Shown here: positions 11,368 through 22,437 of the stretch, piece after piece
How the letters are laid out: the number at the start of each line of letters is the position of its first letter
Position numbering within the stretch: the stretch's first letter is position 1
Source of the DNA: Undaria pinnatifida
Taxonomy: Eukaryota; Sar; Phaeophyceae; Laminariales; Alariaceae
Assembly (NCBI GenBank): GCA_012845835.1
Contig: JABAKD010000002.1
Coordinates: 27,950,710 to 28,014,709, forward strand
DNA length: 64,000 nt
Direction of reading: 5' to 3'
Made by a program: the position numbers and the translations under genes
The notes under the pieces: generated by a model
The model's input: the letters and a program-made list of their open reading frames with translations, nothing else
Told to the model about the DNA's origin: nothing
Databases searched by the model: none

Positions 11368-11735
11368 TTAGCTACCCGTCGCTTCCCCTTCTCCCATCGT
11401 GGCCGCGGCCGGCACATCGTGTATCCCATCGTCCATGACAACAAAAAAGTGTGCTCTCGGTTCCTCATCCCCCACACCACTCATATTCCGCCCCGGCACC
11501 TTCGACCCCTTACCAAAAGAACCGCCACCACCGCCACCACCACCACCGCTGCCTGCATTTGGGCTAGAAACTTGAGCCGTAAAGAGCGACAACGCGCCGC
11601 CTTCGCCTCCCACGGCCGACTGCGGTCGTAGGGATGGCGGCCGTTTGAGCCGTCGCTGTAAGACAACCCTGAAGGTAACGGCACGTTGCCATGCCTGCGG
11701 GAGGTACTCCCTGTGCTCCGTTTCCACGTTGCCTC
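11368..11735 (-). CDS. XRCC2-like gene, exon 6 with stop
   Basis: Begins GA GGC AAC after a GCGAG acceptor, phase 1. Encodes HREYLPQAWQRAVTFRVVLQ, then a long insert with a nine-Gly run, then HFFVVMDDGIHDV and a short tail; stop at 11370-11368. The (CCA)n/(CCG)n tract on the plus strand at 11521-11550 is the Gly-run coding sequence. Confidence 0.78.
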
Positions 11736-14700
11736 CTCGCGGCAGGAAAAGAGCTGCGGGGAGAAGTTGGTGGCGAACCAGGGGTAAGTGAATGTGCTTG
11801 ATTGATTTAAACCGGCGGAAAGTTAAGCGGAGCAGCTGGGGGCGCGCGAGGGGGTGCAACTGAACAGATGGATGTGCCAGGTGGACGCCGCATGTTGGTT
11901 TATGCCTGCGCACAAGTCTGATGTATGATGTGTGTGACTGCATAGAATCTACGGAGATGGTAGAGTAGAACTATTGATTTGATTGGCGGTCCCAACCTTC
12001 GATGTGTTCGAGTTGAGCCCCCTTTGGCGCAGTGTACTAGTACTACTGCTGCTACTCAGTTTAATATTTTGTTATCTTCGGGTGTGCATGTTCAGAGTGG
12101 CCTCCGGGACTCCAGTACTTCAATATATGTTCTATCTTCTTCTCTTCTCCTCCGCCTGATGGTCCCTCGTCGGGTACCGAGAGCAATCTCCCCGTGAGCC
12201 ACCCTACGCCGGGCATACAGATTGTCGATTACCGCATGCATTGCCTCTGAGCGGTCGGCACTGGAGGGCGTGCCAAAGGTCAGGCACTCAATTCAGAGAA
12301 TACAGCTACTTCTGCAACCATGCGCATTGGGATATACTTCGCCCATTGGTCGTATCTACGCGAGCTGCGGCCAGAGTCAGATCCTAGCAAAATGCTCGCG
12401 TTCACAGATTCGCTAACGTTCAGTGGTCTATTTGTTCCTTGCCTCTTGTTCTCAACGAACCCTATGCCCCTGGATAGTTGCAAGTCCCTTCGCGAAAAGC
12501 CTCTATTCAACGCCCTCTACGAAAACATAACTTTTTAGAACAGCATTTGTGATAAGATTATCTCTTTTTTCCTTGTCCACACGTCCCCTCATGACGTTTG
12601 CCCCTTGCTTTCTGTCTTCCTCCGCCCTCCTTTCCTTTCCCCGTCCTTTCGCAGCTCACCGTTTTTCGCAGCGAAAATAACAACAGGTCGCTCGGCGGCT
12701 AGACGAACCAATGCCTTGACGACCGCACCCTGCATCGACACTGCCTCACCGCCACAGCTCTGTGCCATCTGCAACACGGAAAACAGCAAAGTATTAGCAT
12801 CCCGTAAAGCACTACCCTGGCCATGCACTAGAAAAGCTCATTCTTGGTCAGGGAGGTAGGAACGGTGTGTCGAAGCTTCGCAGAGATTCTCTAATAGCAC
12901 GTACCGATTTGTTGTGGAATTTGTGGTATATTGTTTCGTCGACAATGTGGTCGACGGCACTGGGATGTCAATCGCTACTTATATGAAGTCGAAAACAAGT
13001 CACGACCAATGTTGCGTGCTGTGCTGAAAAGGGGTACTTCAGCACGTGCAGCAGTAGTTGTTGTCGTCACCTTGTCTTGCCAGAAAAACGAACCCATACC
13101 GTCAACGGCAACAACGGCTGGTCGATGCTCGAGCTCGAACCGCAACACCTCGATCGACGCCAGCAGCTCGAACAAACTGGCGGGACGGATGACTCGTAAT
13201 CGCCTCAAGCATTCCAGCAACACCGCCTGCCAACAAAAATGCGAACAAATAATCAGTACCAGAAAACTCGCGACTGACATTCTTTGCGCTGCTTCAGCAA
13301 CCAATCACAAGAGCACAGCTCAATCGTTCCGATGTGTGTGCACTGCCTAACGTGCAAGTTGGATGTCTGTCTCAGCGAAGCCAGGTTTTGCACATTCTCG
13401 ACAGGCGTTTCTCCGCATGCTCGGCGTCTAACGCCACGCCTCTATTCGGTGTTCGTTTCCTGCCGCCGACACCATCTGCCGGTCATGTACGCCGTCAACG
13501 CATAAGACAGAAGGGTGCTCTCTCGAAGGTTCCCCTCGGCACAAGCAACGGCTACACCCGATCCCCATTATACCCCATTCCTACGCTACATAGGGCTGTG
13601 TGTCACCTCCACCTCCCTTTCCAGCTGCTGCGGCCCAGAAATGGCGCTACTCCCGCCAGCCATGCCCCCGGTAGCAGTTTTAACCTGAAACGTGGTGTTC
13701 GTCGTGATTTTTTCCCTGAGAAGCTGCTCCAGCCGTAGCACGCTCAGTCTGCCGTCTTGGACGCGTCCAACCCGCCACGGTGCACAAAAACACGGACGTT
13801 TCATTAAGCATGCGGAAGACTGCGCTAGTGCGAGTAAGCACTGGCCGGCAAAGCCATGATTGTAACGCTGGCCGGCGCAGGCCACGAACGTTTTTTGCCG
13901 ACACGCCGCACTCCATATATAGCAGGCAGTGCAGCACCTCGTATCGTTGCCGACTACTACAGCATTAGGCATGTGAAAGATGGCCGGCTACATATTTTTA
14001 GTCGACAACGTAGCGCAATTTATTTGGGCGAGATGGCGCACAGGTTTTAGAGCACTGCTATTTCTCAAGCGTGTTTTTTCTCATGCGTGTTCAGCTCCGG
14101 TCTCACCGTTGTCGAAAAAAAAGGCCACTTGCTCCTGCCCACCCAGCCAGGCCGGCAGCACGCACCGAGCGACAACGTTGATGAGAACCTCCGATTTCCC
14201 GCAACCACTAGGGCCGTACAATTCTACCACGTCACCGCGTCCCACCCCCTTCTCTCTGTCCGCTCTTCGCCCAGGAACCTAACGACAAAAATAAATGGGT
14301 GAGGAACAGGCGTCAGAGTTTTACCGAAACTTCGTCCTGTGCCAGTATATACCCTGGCATGCGTACAGCAGTATTTTGATAGTTTTCTTGTATTGGCATG
14401 AGAGCGCCAGGAGGAAACATGCGCCAAGCTTGCGACAAGTGGCACATGTTCGCCGGTGTACCAACTCGTTGCATCACCACATGAAGCGGGCCCGATGCGC
14501 TAATGTTTAGTTCAATTCTGGAAGAACGCCATCTTGCTCCTCTCCATCTTGCCAGTGGACTACAGAACGTACTTCGAAGTATATACGTAGACAACGTACT
14601 GCTTTACGTTACGAGGTATACATACCCAGCAGTTTATGTTCATAGTTTACAGCAGGATGCCAGGTGAAAATAAACTGTACGAGTGCGTACATGGAGTTGG

Positions 14701-17700
14701 CAGCAGGAGAGCAGGCTTGGTGCGAAAAACTAAACTCTCCCGCCATTCGTATCCATTCACGACCCGAACACGTGCGGTTTCTTGGGGGCGGTTTCATCTC
14801 ACAAAATTTTGAAATTTTAAAATTCAAACATGTGCAAAAATGTTCGATGTACATTCGTACTGCTGTACGAGTAGTACTACTGGTGCACAGCTGCGGGTAG
14901 GGGACACACGAAAAAAGCCGCAACCCTCGGGTCGCTACTCGCATCATAACAGCATACCTGGCACATCTCATGGGAGGCCAACATTAGTAGTATGTTTGGA
15001 ACAATCTATCGTACGAAGACTGCTGTCTCCATCGGCTACTACAGCTACGATCCATTCGCACAAAGATCCAGATAGTAACACAATGAAAAGATTAATAGTA
15101 TTCCATGCCGTTGTGTGCGCCGGAGAAACTCGTGCCGCCCCGTCGGGACCCCCGGCCCCATTTGTTGAGGTATCAGTGAGGTACTAGTCTGTTTGACCAC
15201 TTGCAAAAGGTTAACCAACAGCCTACCCAAACTAAGCCTTGTAACACCCTCTTCCCCTGAAATGGCGGGATAGCAGCCGGATATACGGGCGGACCTGTCA
15301 ACATCCAAGCGGTTCCATTTCCTGGGGATACCAGGGAGAGTAGTTTTCAAAATCGACATGGGGAAAGTCTGAAAAAGATTATTGTAAAAATTAAAATACA
15401 ATCTAGCTGTGAGATCGAATATTTTGTCGAAACTCATCTTTGCAAGCTGTGTGTGATACTCCGATCGCGCGTATCACGGGTTGTGTGTCCTCATTAAGGA
15501 TATAGGTCGGCGACTCCCCTTGCAACTACAGTGTAGCTATCAGGGTCAACAAGGTAATGTTAGGCAGTCTGTGCGCGGAAACTATAAAACCCGTTTTTGA
15601 GGGGGACAAAATCTGACAGCTGTGGAAGGTAATGCATCAGTTTATCAAGTGAATCCTGTAAGTCGAATAACCGGTGAGGGGAGGACGGAGTTTTTAAGGA
15701 CGTGGGGGCCTAATTTTGGTCAAAAGGGGGGCGGGAGGGGGGGAGGGGGGGGAGGGGACGGGTGGGGCAGCTCAATTTGTGCATGGAAACTTTGTATCCT
15801 TCCTGTGGGGGAGGGGGGGGGAATGTGGCGGGGGGGGGCGGGGGGCGGGGGGGGAGGGCTTTAGGTCGCATAGATGTAGGGGTTTGCTGTACGCGTGGGG
15901 CTGGGTCTAGGCGATGGTGCGGGTGGTGGGAAGGAGGGGGCGTTGGGGGCGCGGGGGGGCGTGGGAATTGCGGCAGCGGCATGGACGGCTCTAAAAAGAT
16001 AACGAGGCGATATCCAGGGCGTGGAAGTTTTTATTACTCTGGCGGATTTCGATACTAGGTAGGGCGTTTAAGCAAGAAAGAGCGAGGAAAAAAAAAAAAA
16101 AAAAAAGGGGGGGCGGGGGGCGGGAAGGGTTTCCAAGAGGTTTAGGTCACATACAATATTAAAATATACTCCAGCTATGAGATCAAGGATTTGGTCGACA
16201 CTGATCTTCGCAACATTTTGTGTGATCCTCCGATCGCGCGTATTAATCATATATGTAGGGGCTTGCTATACGCGCGGTGCTGGGTCTAGGCGATCGTGCG
16301 GGGTGTGGGGAAGGAGGGGGCGTTGGAGGGGGGGAGGGGGGATGAATGAAAGCTACGTCATGGATGGCTAGAACGATAATGACGTGATACCAATTGCCTA
16401 GAAGTGTTTATTACTCTGGCCGATTTCGATTATAAGTGGGGCGTGTGAACGAACTGGGCGGGGAACAAAAGGGGGGGGGGGAGGGCGGAGATGAGTTGGA
16501 GCTACGGCATGGATGGCTAGATGGATAATGAGATGATACCAGCTGGCTGGTAGTGTTTACTACTCTGGTAGGTTTTGATTTCAGGTGGGGCGTTTGAACA
16601 AGAGGGATCGGGGGGGGCGGGGGGGGGGGGGGGCATTTCAATATGTGCGGGAAAACTATATAAACCCTTAAAGGGGACGAATCTGACGGTTGTAGCAAGA
16701 AGACACGCCTTTATATCACCCGCCTGGTAATGTTTATTATTCTAGAAGGTTTGATGTTACATGTAGTATGCAACCCAGTTCTTAGGTGTAGTAAACAACG
16801 TGTTAAAAGCTTCATAATTTGTTATTGTGCATGGATCGAAAGATAGAATATTTCAATCAATAGGTACAATAATGTAGATACCATTATTTTCTGACATCGT
16901 TAATTATAAGAAAGAAGTACATATTGCCAAATACAATAGGCGAGGTGATGTGGTCATGCAATGTCACCGCCATTGAGAACGAAAGGGAGAAAAGCGAATC
17001 GTTATTGTTTTGAAAGGAACGCTTAGTGTACACGCGCTCAATTACGTTACTTCGTTAGTCATACTTCGCTTGGCATAGGTTGGGAGGCGATCATGCAGAC
17101 GGTATGTACGGAATACCCTACGTATTAAGTTGGTAGTGCGGTTTACCGCAATTTTAACATATCTGTCTGTACCTCCTTTTCACATTATTATTGTCTCACA
17201 TATACGATTTTACGCCTATGATTTTTACCGTTCCGATGTGGGGCTCTGAGGTCGCCAACTCTAAGACAGAGATACATCTCACGAATGCACCAAGCGAGGT
17301 GACGTGGGCATGCGATGTCACCGCTATTGAACGCGAGGGTGACTTTACTTTGTTAGGCATATGCTACTGCGTTTGGTAGAGGTTGTCAGGCGATCATGCC
17401 AACGGCCGGAGGCACGAAATACCCTGCGTAATAGGTTGGTAGTGTGGTCTACCGCAGTGTTAACATATCTGTCTACTTCTTTTTCACGTTGTTATTATCT
17501 AGTGTACGATTATACGCCGTGTTTTCTCCCCACTGTCGTCGAAGATGTTGTGGTCCTATAGATGTCGCGTCCATGTCTGGTGCTCTTGTTAGTGGTGCTC
17601 ATGAAAACATGCCCTAGCGCGTAGTAGATGATCGCTGAGTGGTGTTCCTTTCCTGTACATCAAGCCAGGTAGTATATGTCAACGCAACCGCTTGCTTGAA

Positions 17701-18450
17701 AACGGCAAATAAAATGAGGTGGATGTGGGACTCGAACCCACGACCCAAAAAAACTTTGGTCCTGCCGACGACGCCATATTGTAAGGGTATTGGGCCGGGA
17801 CACAGAGTGTCCCCTGAAGGTCTGCCAATTGAGCAGGTTCTCGGAGAGTACTCACTTTCTTAGTCTTTAGGAGAGACGTAGCTTTATTAGTTTCCACCAG
17901 AGCCTTGGATGACCTCTGGGAACGGAGACACGTGCCTCCATTCTATCTCCTGACTATCCCGAAGAGAAAACGCCAACCTTATCATACGAAAACCGGTCAA
18001 CTACCTGTGTCAAATCAGATAATTGCAGGCCTTTCAAGGCCGCAGTACCCGGGCGGCACTGGCATAGCCAGCGGCCATAGCTGCAGTGCAGTCGACGTGC
18101 CAAAGTAGCGCATGCAGAGCTGCAAGAGATTGTGCGCCATCAACCAACCACAGGTAGAGTCGGGAGGCACGACTACCGGGTACATGTGACGCCAAGAGTA
18201 CCTCCTGCACACAGCAGTAATAATGCTGTTCGCAGTGGTACGGAAAGATCAACTTAACAAACTTCAAAATTCAGGCGAATTTTGGACAAAATTCAAAATT
18301 CAAGCAAATTGAGTAGAGTATCCCTCAGGTTGCTACAGCAGCACACCTCATCACCTCGTCAAGAAACGCAATTCCCGTGCGCAGCGGGCTGCGGTTGGAT
18401 CTCCTGAACAGCTCAAGAGCGGTCTCGTCTGCCTTTACGCTCAATGCCAT
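11368..18450 (-). CDS. XRCC2-like RAD51 paralogue (homologous recombination ATPase), 6 exons, 347 aa
   Basis: Exons on the minus strand, in coding order: 18450-18355, 14278-14107, 13755-13613, 13226-13071, 12768-12660, 11735-11368. Phases agree at every junction (0, 1, 0, 0, 1). Residues 54-61 are a Walker A, GPSGCGKS. Residues 174-182 are a Walker B, AVVAVDGMG, followed by SFFW, as expected for XRCC2. The LAAERPVVIFAAKN strand matches the region after Walker B. The C-terminus has YLPQAWQRAVTFRVVLQRR and ends HFFVVMDDGIHDV, both matching the family's last strands. XRCC2 works in RAD51-paralogue complexes that load or stabilise RAD51 in homologous-recombination repair. Length is 347 aa against about 280 in animals; the excess is a Gly-rich insert in the last exon. 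The assignment to XRCC2 rather than another RAD51 paralogue rests on the C-terminal motifs. Confidence 0.87.
12660..12768 (-). CDS. XRCC2-like gene, exon 5
   Basis: Acceptor CCGTGTTGCAG. Encodes MAQSCGGEAVSMQGAVVKAL and RLAAERPVVIFAAKN. Donor CG|GTGAGC at 12660/12659, phase 1. Confidence 0.84.
13071..13226 (-). CDS. XRCC2-like gene, exon 4 (Walker B)
   Basis: Acceptor TTTTTGTTGGCAG. 52 codons run from AVLLECLRRLRVIRPAS through AVVAVDGMGSFFWQDK. The catalytic-type aspartate is D179. Donor AAG|GTGACG at 13071/13070, phase 0. Confidence 0.87.
13613..13755 (-). CDS. XRCC2-like gene, exon 3
   Basis: Begins after CCAAG (phase 1) with DGRLSVLRLEQLLREK, corresponding to the segment after the second core strand. 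Ends GAG|GTGGAG at 13613/13612. GAG|GTGACA, six bases further on (exon end 13607), is an equally good phase-0 donor that adds two residues. Confidence 0.72.
14107..14278 (-). CDS. XRCC2-like gene, exon 2 (Walker A)
   Basis: The acceptor TTTTTGTCGTTAG has a strong pyrimidine tract. Encodes GDVVELYGPSGCGKSEVL and VARCVLPAWLGG, ending VAFFFDN. Donor CG|GTGAGA at 14107/14106, phase 1. An alternative AAG acceptor 30 nt further in is also in frame and would drop ten basic residues. Confidence 0.85.
15176..15370 (-). repeat. Inverted copy of the 2.84-3.04 kb repeat
   Basis: Shares, in reverse orientation, the 'ggtatccccaggaaatgg' region and the terminal 'aagcttagtttggg'-type end with 2840-3035. Lies in intron 1 of the XRCC2-like gene. 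Confidence 0.7.
15371..15760 (+). mobile_element. Dispersed ~400-bp repeat, copy inverted relative to 27.2-27.6 kb
   Basis: About 390 bp here match 27195-27620 in reverse complement (shared 'gagatcgaatattttgtcg', 'cgatcgcgcgtat', 'tacagtgtagctatcaggg' and 'aaatctgacagctgtgg'). Shorter fragments lie at 16145-16255, 16600-16700, 44405-44510 and 50645-50740. A ~50-bp core ('cagcttgcaa..gatgagt..tcgac') also occurs at 33395, 58405 and 59935. The family is mobile in character, but no coding region or clear termini are visible. Confidence 0.75.
15715..16760 (+). repeat. G-rich imperfect tandem array
   Basis: The segment beginning with a GATAA-type motif, followed by 'gtttattactctgg' and ending in a GGGCG(T/C)-containing run, recurs at about 15993-16076, 16372-16456, 16515-16600 and, weakly, 16710-16760. 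Long G-tracts separate the copies. Poly-Gly or poly-Pro reading frames across this region are compositional. Confidence 0.75.
16925..17525 (+). repeat. Tandem duplication, ~360-bp unit
   Basis: Copy 1 about 16925-17215, copy 2 about 17285-17525. They share 'gcatgcgatgtcaccgc'-type and 'aggcgatcatgc' segments, 'gaaataccc', 'ggttggtagtg' and 'ttaacatatctgtct'. Identity is moderate, so the event is old. Confidence 0.75.
17700..17860 (-). mobile_element. tRNA-like SINE fragment
   Basis: On the minus strand: an A-box-like CTGCTCAATTGGCAGACC near 17830, then a long spacer, then GTGGGTTCGAGTCCCAC (B box GGTTCGAGTCC) near 17730. The spacer of about 90 nt is too long for a tRNA. Part of the spacer ('atggcgtcgtcg') is shared with 2749-2820. 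Confidence 0.5.
18355..18450 (-). CDS. XRCC2-like gene, exon 1
   Basis: ATG at 18450-18448 (MALSVKADETALELFRRS), then RTGIAFLDE, the segment preceding the ATPase core in RAD51 paralogues. The donor is GAG|GTGATG at 18355/18354, phase 0. The open frame continues upstream without a stop, so a longer N-terminus is possible, but the upstream residues do not look conserved. Confidence 0.7.
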
Positions 18451-19080
18451 GGCTGGCGATGTGCTGAAGAATGTGCTCGTCAACAGAAGTTCACACGCCG
18501 GATTTGCAAACCTTCGCTGGCGTTTTTCGTAGGGGTTAGGGGTTGGGCGCAGTAGAGTTGTATGCGCGTATGCTTGCACGTATGCGTGGTATGCGCGCTG
18601 ACGTTTGTGTGTGAAAGCGGAGTCTCGGGTGGCGGCAACGACTCGGATCACCTTTCTTTGCAAATACGCCCTTCTAGACAACATAATACTCCCGTGCTCA
18701 CAATTCCAATCGGTGTCAACAACCGTACCGGCATCATCTGCCATGCAGAGTACGGGGATCCCTGGGTCACCCTTTTCTTGTACGCAGAACGCGGCAGGGA
18801 CATACATTGAACGTTCGAGTAAAGGAATAACGCATACCTACGAGTAAATACCTTCCAGAAATTAATGACTGGTGGAGTAAAATACACACCAGGTACAGGG
18901 AAATGAATGTTTTGTTGTTGTTTCCAACCACAACAACATGCAAATCGACGAAACTGATCCAACGCACGCCAGTAGTCTCTGGTTCATTGTCCAAGCTCAC
19001 CTACCGTCTTCTAACGTACCATCAACAACACCTTCACCACAGAGTACTTCGTGTAACGCGAGTGGTTGTCTGCTCTTCAG

Positions 19081-19198
19081 GCGGCTTCTACTCTGCGTGG
19101 CGTATGATGGCTGATACCCTTGGCGATGGCGATTTGTGTGCACGTCTTGAAGAAGTCCTAAAAGATCCTCGGTTATCTATTCCTGGCGGATCCTGCAG
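19081..19198 (+). CDS. Well-bounded orphan exon, unknown product
   Basis: TGCTCTTCAG acceptor at 19080 and TGCAG|GTGATA donor at 19198/19199 enclose an open frame reading GFYSAWRMMADTLGDGDLCA then RLEEVLKDPRLSIPGG. Both edges fit the splice style of the three identified genes (entry phase 1, exit phase 2). I do not recognise the family, and neighbouring exons are unproven. Confidence 0.35.
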
Positions 19199-20132
19199 GT
19201 GATATCGCGAACGATGTGCGTGTTACTCGAACGCAAACCTACACGACGTCTTCACGGGGACATGCGGCGGTGCAGCGTTTTGTCAGGCACGCACGGCGGG
19301 GTGAAAAGGCCCGTTCGCCAGACAAGTGATACGATAGATGTAGCACGCGTTTGGGCCGAAGCATCTATGTTCCCTTTTTACTACTGCACTGTACAGAAAC
19401 ATGCATCCTATTCTATTTCCAAGTTACTTTGGTCCCCGAAATAGGTGTGCAGTGCTATGAAGTCCCGCGAATATTTCGTTAACCATATTGGTTGCTGTTT
19501 TTTTGTGTCGGTCTCTCTCATCCATTCCATTGCTGCTTTGCGGAAAACAACGTTGCGCCACAACCTCGAGCAACATCGGCTGGCGCTTTTCGTCACGGTC
19601 CCTGACAGCATGCAGAAACGACCCCGAAATTGAACGTTTTTTGGTCAAGAAATTGGTCAGGCATTCCACTGCGCCTAAAATGGTTGCGTGGCATGCTCTC
19701 TTCGGCAGACGCGAGTGTTGTCATACGCCCTAAGCGCCCTGCCCGATCCCTGATTCTGCTCGTATCGCGCCTTGTTCCGTGGAATCAACGATCGTTCGGG
19801 GAAGCTCACATTTGACGGCACTCGAGGGGAGAAGTGTGGCCGCGCACAGCAATCGGGCGTGCACATATACCCTGCTTATCATACGGTTACACGACATCTC
19901 GGCGGGACGGCTTACCATGCTCTTCGTGTCCCGAACGTAGTATCTACGATACTCGAGCCCCGGGGTCCAGTCGTGTGCTTCCGGCCAAGCATTGGCGAGT
20001 CCCCGTACCCCAGTCTTCTGCTCTCAACCGATCATCGGTGCTGTTCAGTTATCCCGTCCAAGAAAAGAAACGCGACCTACGACACCCGTCCTCTAAACCT
20101 CTAAAACATTCCTTGTCGCCGGCGAGCCGAGC

Positions 20133-20501
20133 ATGTTCATTTTACGCGCTGGAATCCTCGGAATGTTTATTGAGCGCGGGTGGCAGCTTCCCAGCGGGCT
20201 TACGCACCCTGCCGAAGGGGACATCGACGGCGGCGGCAGTACAATAGTGGGTGGGAATTTTCGACAGGGGCAAGGGGTCGTGGCCCAGGATGTGGATGCG
20301 TTATCCGCGTGTAGTGGGCGGCACGTCGCCTCCAGACATGTGTTCGGAATGCGAAATACTGCTGCTGATGAAATGTTTGTCGTACGTGAGATCACCCCGT
20401 TATCCATGCTAGTCTCGCTTACGCGCGCGCTACATCCTACGGTAGGTTTTGGAGTGGGGGGACATTGGCAGAGCTGCATGTACTTGAAATGTGGGCCTTG
20501 A
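20133..20501 (+). CDS. Open frame of uncertain coding status
   Basis: Reads GWQLPSGLTHPAEGDIDGGG, then VAQDVDALSACSGRHVASRH, with GC-rich third positions. An in-frame acceptor-like CGACAG lies at 20259-20264 and a GTACGT at 20381. The opposite strand is also open but Pro/Ser/Cys-rich, as expected of a shadow. No family recognised. Confidence 0.22.
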   Translation: MFILRAGILGMFIERGWQLPSGLTHPAEGDIDGGGSTIVGGNFRQGQGVVAQDVDALSACSGRHVASRHVFGMRNTAADEMFVVREITPLSMLVSLTRALHPTVGFGVGGHWQSCMYLKCGP

Positions 20502-21769
20502 GCTCGTCCTCAATGCGGTCGCGCCGTCGGCTGTGCTCGCTTTGACTTCGAAGCTCGGTTCGTGGTTGGAGTTTCGCCTGCACATGGAATGTACAATCGT
20601 GTTTCAGAGCTTTTCGGAAAACCGGCTACGATATTGTGTGTCCTACACTGCTGTTGCATTCTATGGCGTGCACATTTTAACCGCCAAGAAAAAGCAGGCC
20701 ACATCAGTCGAGACATACTGTATGGTTTAGCTGAAGGTTGCCTAGTTTCGACCGGGATATACAATATATTTTACTTGGCCAACGCGCTCGAAGTTTCCGC
20801 GCTGTCACTCGCGGTAGCGAGAACACAGCCGCGCGTTCGGCGGCTGGTGTCGTGGCCGGCGTTGCTCGGGGGCTTTTACATGGTAACGCCATTTGAAAAG
20901 CCGTCTGACGCATGATGTGGTTGGCATCGAGGGAGACGTTGTCCCAAATGTGATTTATGCTTGGCTGTATTCGCGCTTGCGGCGAATGTCATTTCCGGAG
21001 CGCGCACGCGTTTGAGTTAACTTTCCTTGCCTGAGGCATGCGAACGTTACCACGACCCTCAGCGCTCTGGCGTACAATTTGTTTGACTGTTCGGTCTCGC
21101 TGCGAGCATCAGACATCTTGCTGCAGTTGCTGTTAGGACGACAGACCGGGTCACCAAAGGGACCTGGTTAGTTTTATTGTGTCTGGGGGTAGAGTTCGGC
21201 TGAAGTCTAAAGAGCAGGTAACCGCTCGCGTTACACGAAGTATACAGTCTACTACTTCGTATAATATGAAGGTAATACTGTTGATAAAACGTGAGAAGGC
21301 CAACCCACAAGGATCACCCTTTCTTTGCAAAAGCACACCCTTCAAGACAACTGCTGTTATCCAGCCTAACAGCTACCCCGCCATCTCCACCGAATCGATA
21401 TCCAAGGGTGATGTGCACACAACCAAAATCCAACAGGTTATTGTCCCTTCCATCCAAGAAGAGGGGAGCGGGAGGCGCAGGACAAAACCAACGCAAGCTA
21501 GGACCAACCTTTCTTGTGAACGGCCCCAAGGCCGAACCGATACATGCCACGTTGGGGGCCAGAAAGTTTTCGCCAAACCGTTTTTGACCGGCAGCGCTCC
21601 TAGACTGAGAAACTGGTGGCCTTCATGTCGTCGGAAGATTGTTTGTGTGCTTCCCAACATAGTTCGCCTGCTACGTTAGCGAGGTAGATACGTATTACGG
21701 AGGACGATAGTGAATAGGACCAAATATTGTTAGTAAAAATAGATTAATATATAGGTAAACCTTTTGTGT

Positions 21770-22080
21770 CCACCGTAGGTCCTATTTACTAGGGTCCCCC
21801 GTAATAGCAATTTTAGGCAAAAAATATTTTTTCAGGATTTCGGGATTCGTCAACCCGATATCGCCGAATGTGTAACCACAACAACAACAACAACAACAAC
21901 AGTTTTGCCAACAGTTTTTTTTTCGGTGTACACCTAGCCCATGGGATTTTGATCGCGGTTAAACTTTTATTGCTAGTTCCTATTCCCCCCCCCCCCCCCC
22001 CCCCCCCCGCGAGAACCAAAGCTACGGTGGTAGAAGAGGGGTCACGTTTAGGAACACTTTGTTTTTCGTAGGGGCCCGGG
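21770..22080. mobile_element. Diverged fragment of the ~270-bp TIR element
   Basis: Shares the core 'gtgtacacctagcccatggg' region and flanking T-rich stretches with 22190-22240. Carries a (CAA)n run at 21880-21900 and a 21-nt C-tract at about 21987-22008. Confidence 0.5.
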
Positions 22081-22437
22081 GCGCGTACTGCGCTACAAGT
22101 AGTGAGCACTTTTTTTGGTCTGAAATGAATGTTTTCTGAATGACGGGCCTCCTTAACCCAAAGTCGTCGGAAAGAGGACATTTTTTTTTCGGCATGATTA
22201 TCGTTGTGTACCCAGGCCATGGGCTTTTTTCATCCGGTAGCAGTTCTATTTTTCTCCATGAAATCGGTTTTGGGTGAGAGGTCTTGACCCCTTTACAACT
22301 GGAAACCCGTTTTCGGGGACAAAATTACTTGGATTTAGTATAGGGAGGGGTTCGGGGGCTCTAAAGGGGTTAAGCTCCCAAATCGAGGGGTAGTATTAGA
22401 AAAAAAGTGGTGCACCCTCTATCATCGTAGCACGCGT
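22081..22437 (-). mobile_element. ~270-bp TIR element carrying a nested insertion
   Basis: Ends resemble the TIR ACGCGTGCTACGATAGAGGT: left 'gcgcgtactgcgctac', right 'atcgtagcacgcgt'. The 357-bp length is the usual ~270 bp plus an 82-bp insertion (22288-22369) and its target duplication. Interior landmarks are the CCATGG core and 'atttttctcc'. Confidence 0.75.
22288..22369 (+). mobile_element. TTAA-target miniature element, nested copy 1 (82 bp)
   Basis: Starts CCCCTTTACAACTGG and ends CTCTAAAGGGG, flanked by TTGA (22284-22287) and TTAA (22370-22373). The same site without the insertion is seen in the 55.6-kb copy of the host element ('gggagctcaagacc' on the other strand), proving insertion. 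Confidence 0.85.

Larger units (their letters stand above)
18451..21700. other. Gene-poor stretch with a few exon-like pieces
   Basis: Upstream of the XRCC2-like gene. Composition is less repetitive than its surroundings and several plus-strand frames look protein-like (19081-19198, 20133-20400, 20770-20880), but I could not join them into one gene. A short repeat ('ggatcacctttctttgcaa') is shared between 18645 and 21311. Confidence 0.4.

Noticed and set aside
11521-11550. Plus-strand poly-Thr frame
   Set aside because: Antisense of the Gly-run codons of the XRCC2-like gene.
11368-11943. 191-aa minus frame as a single-exon gene
   Set aside because: Its last 122 codons are the final exon of the XRCC2-like gene. 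The upstream part lies before the acceptor at 11736 and is intron.
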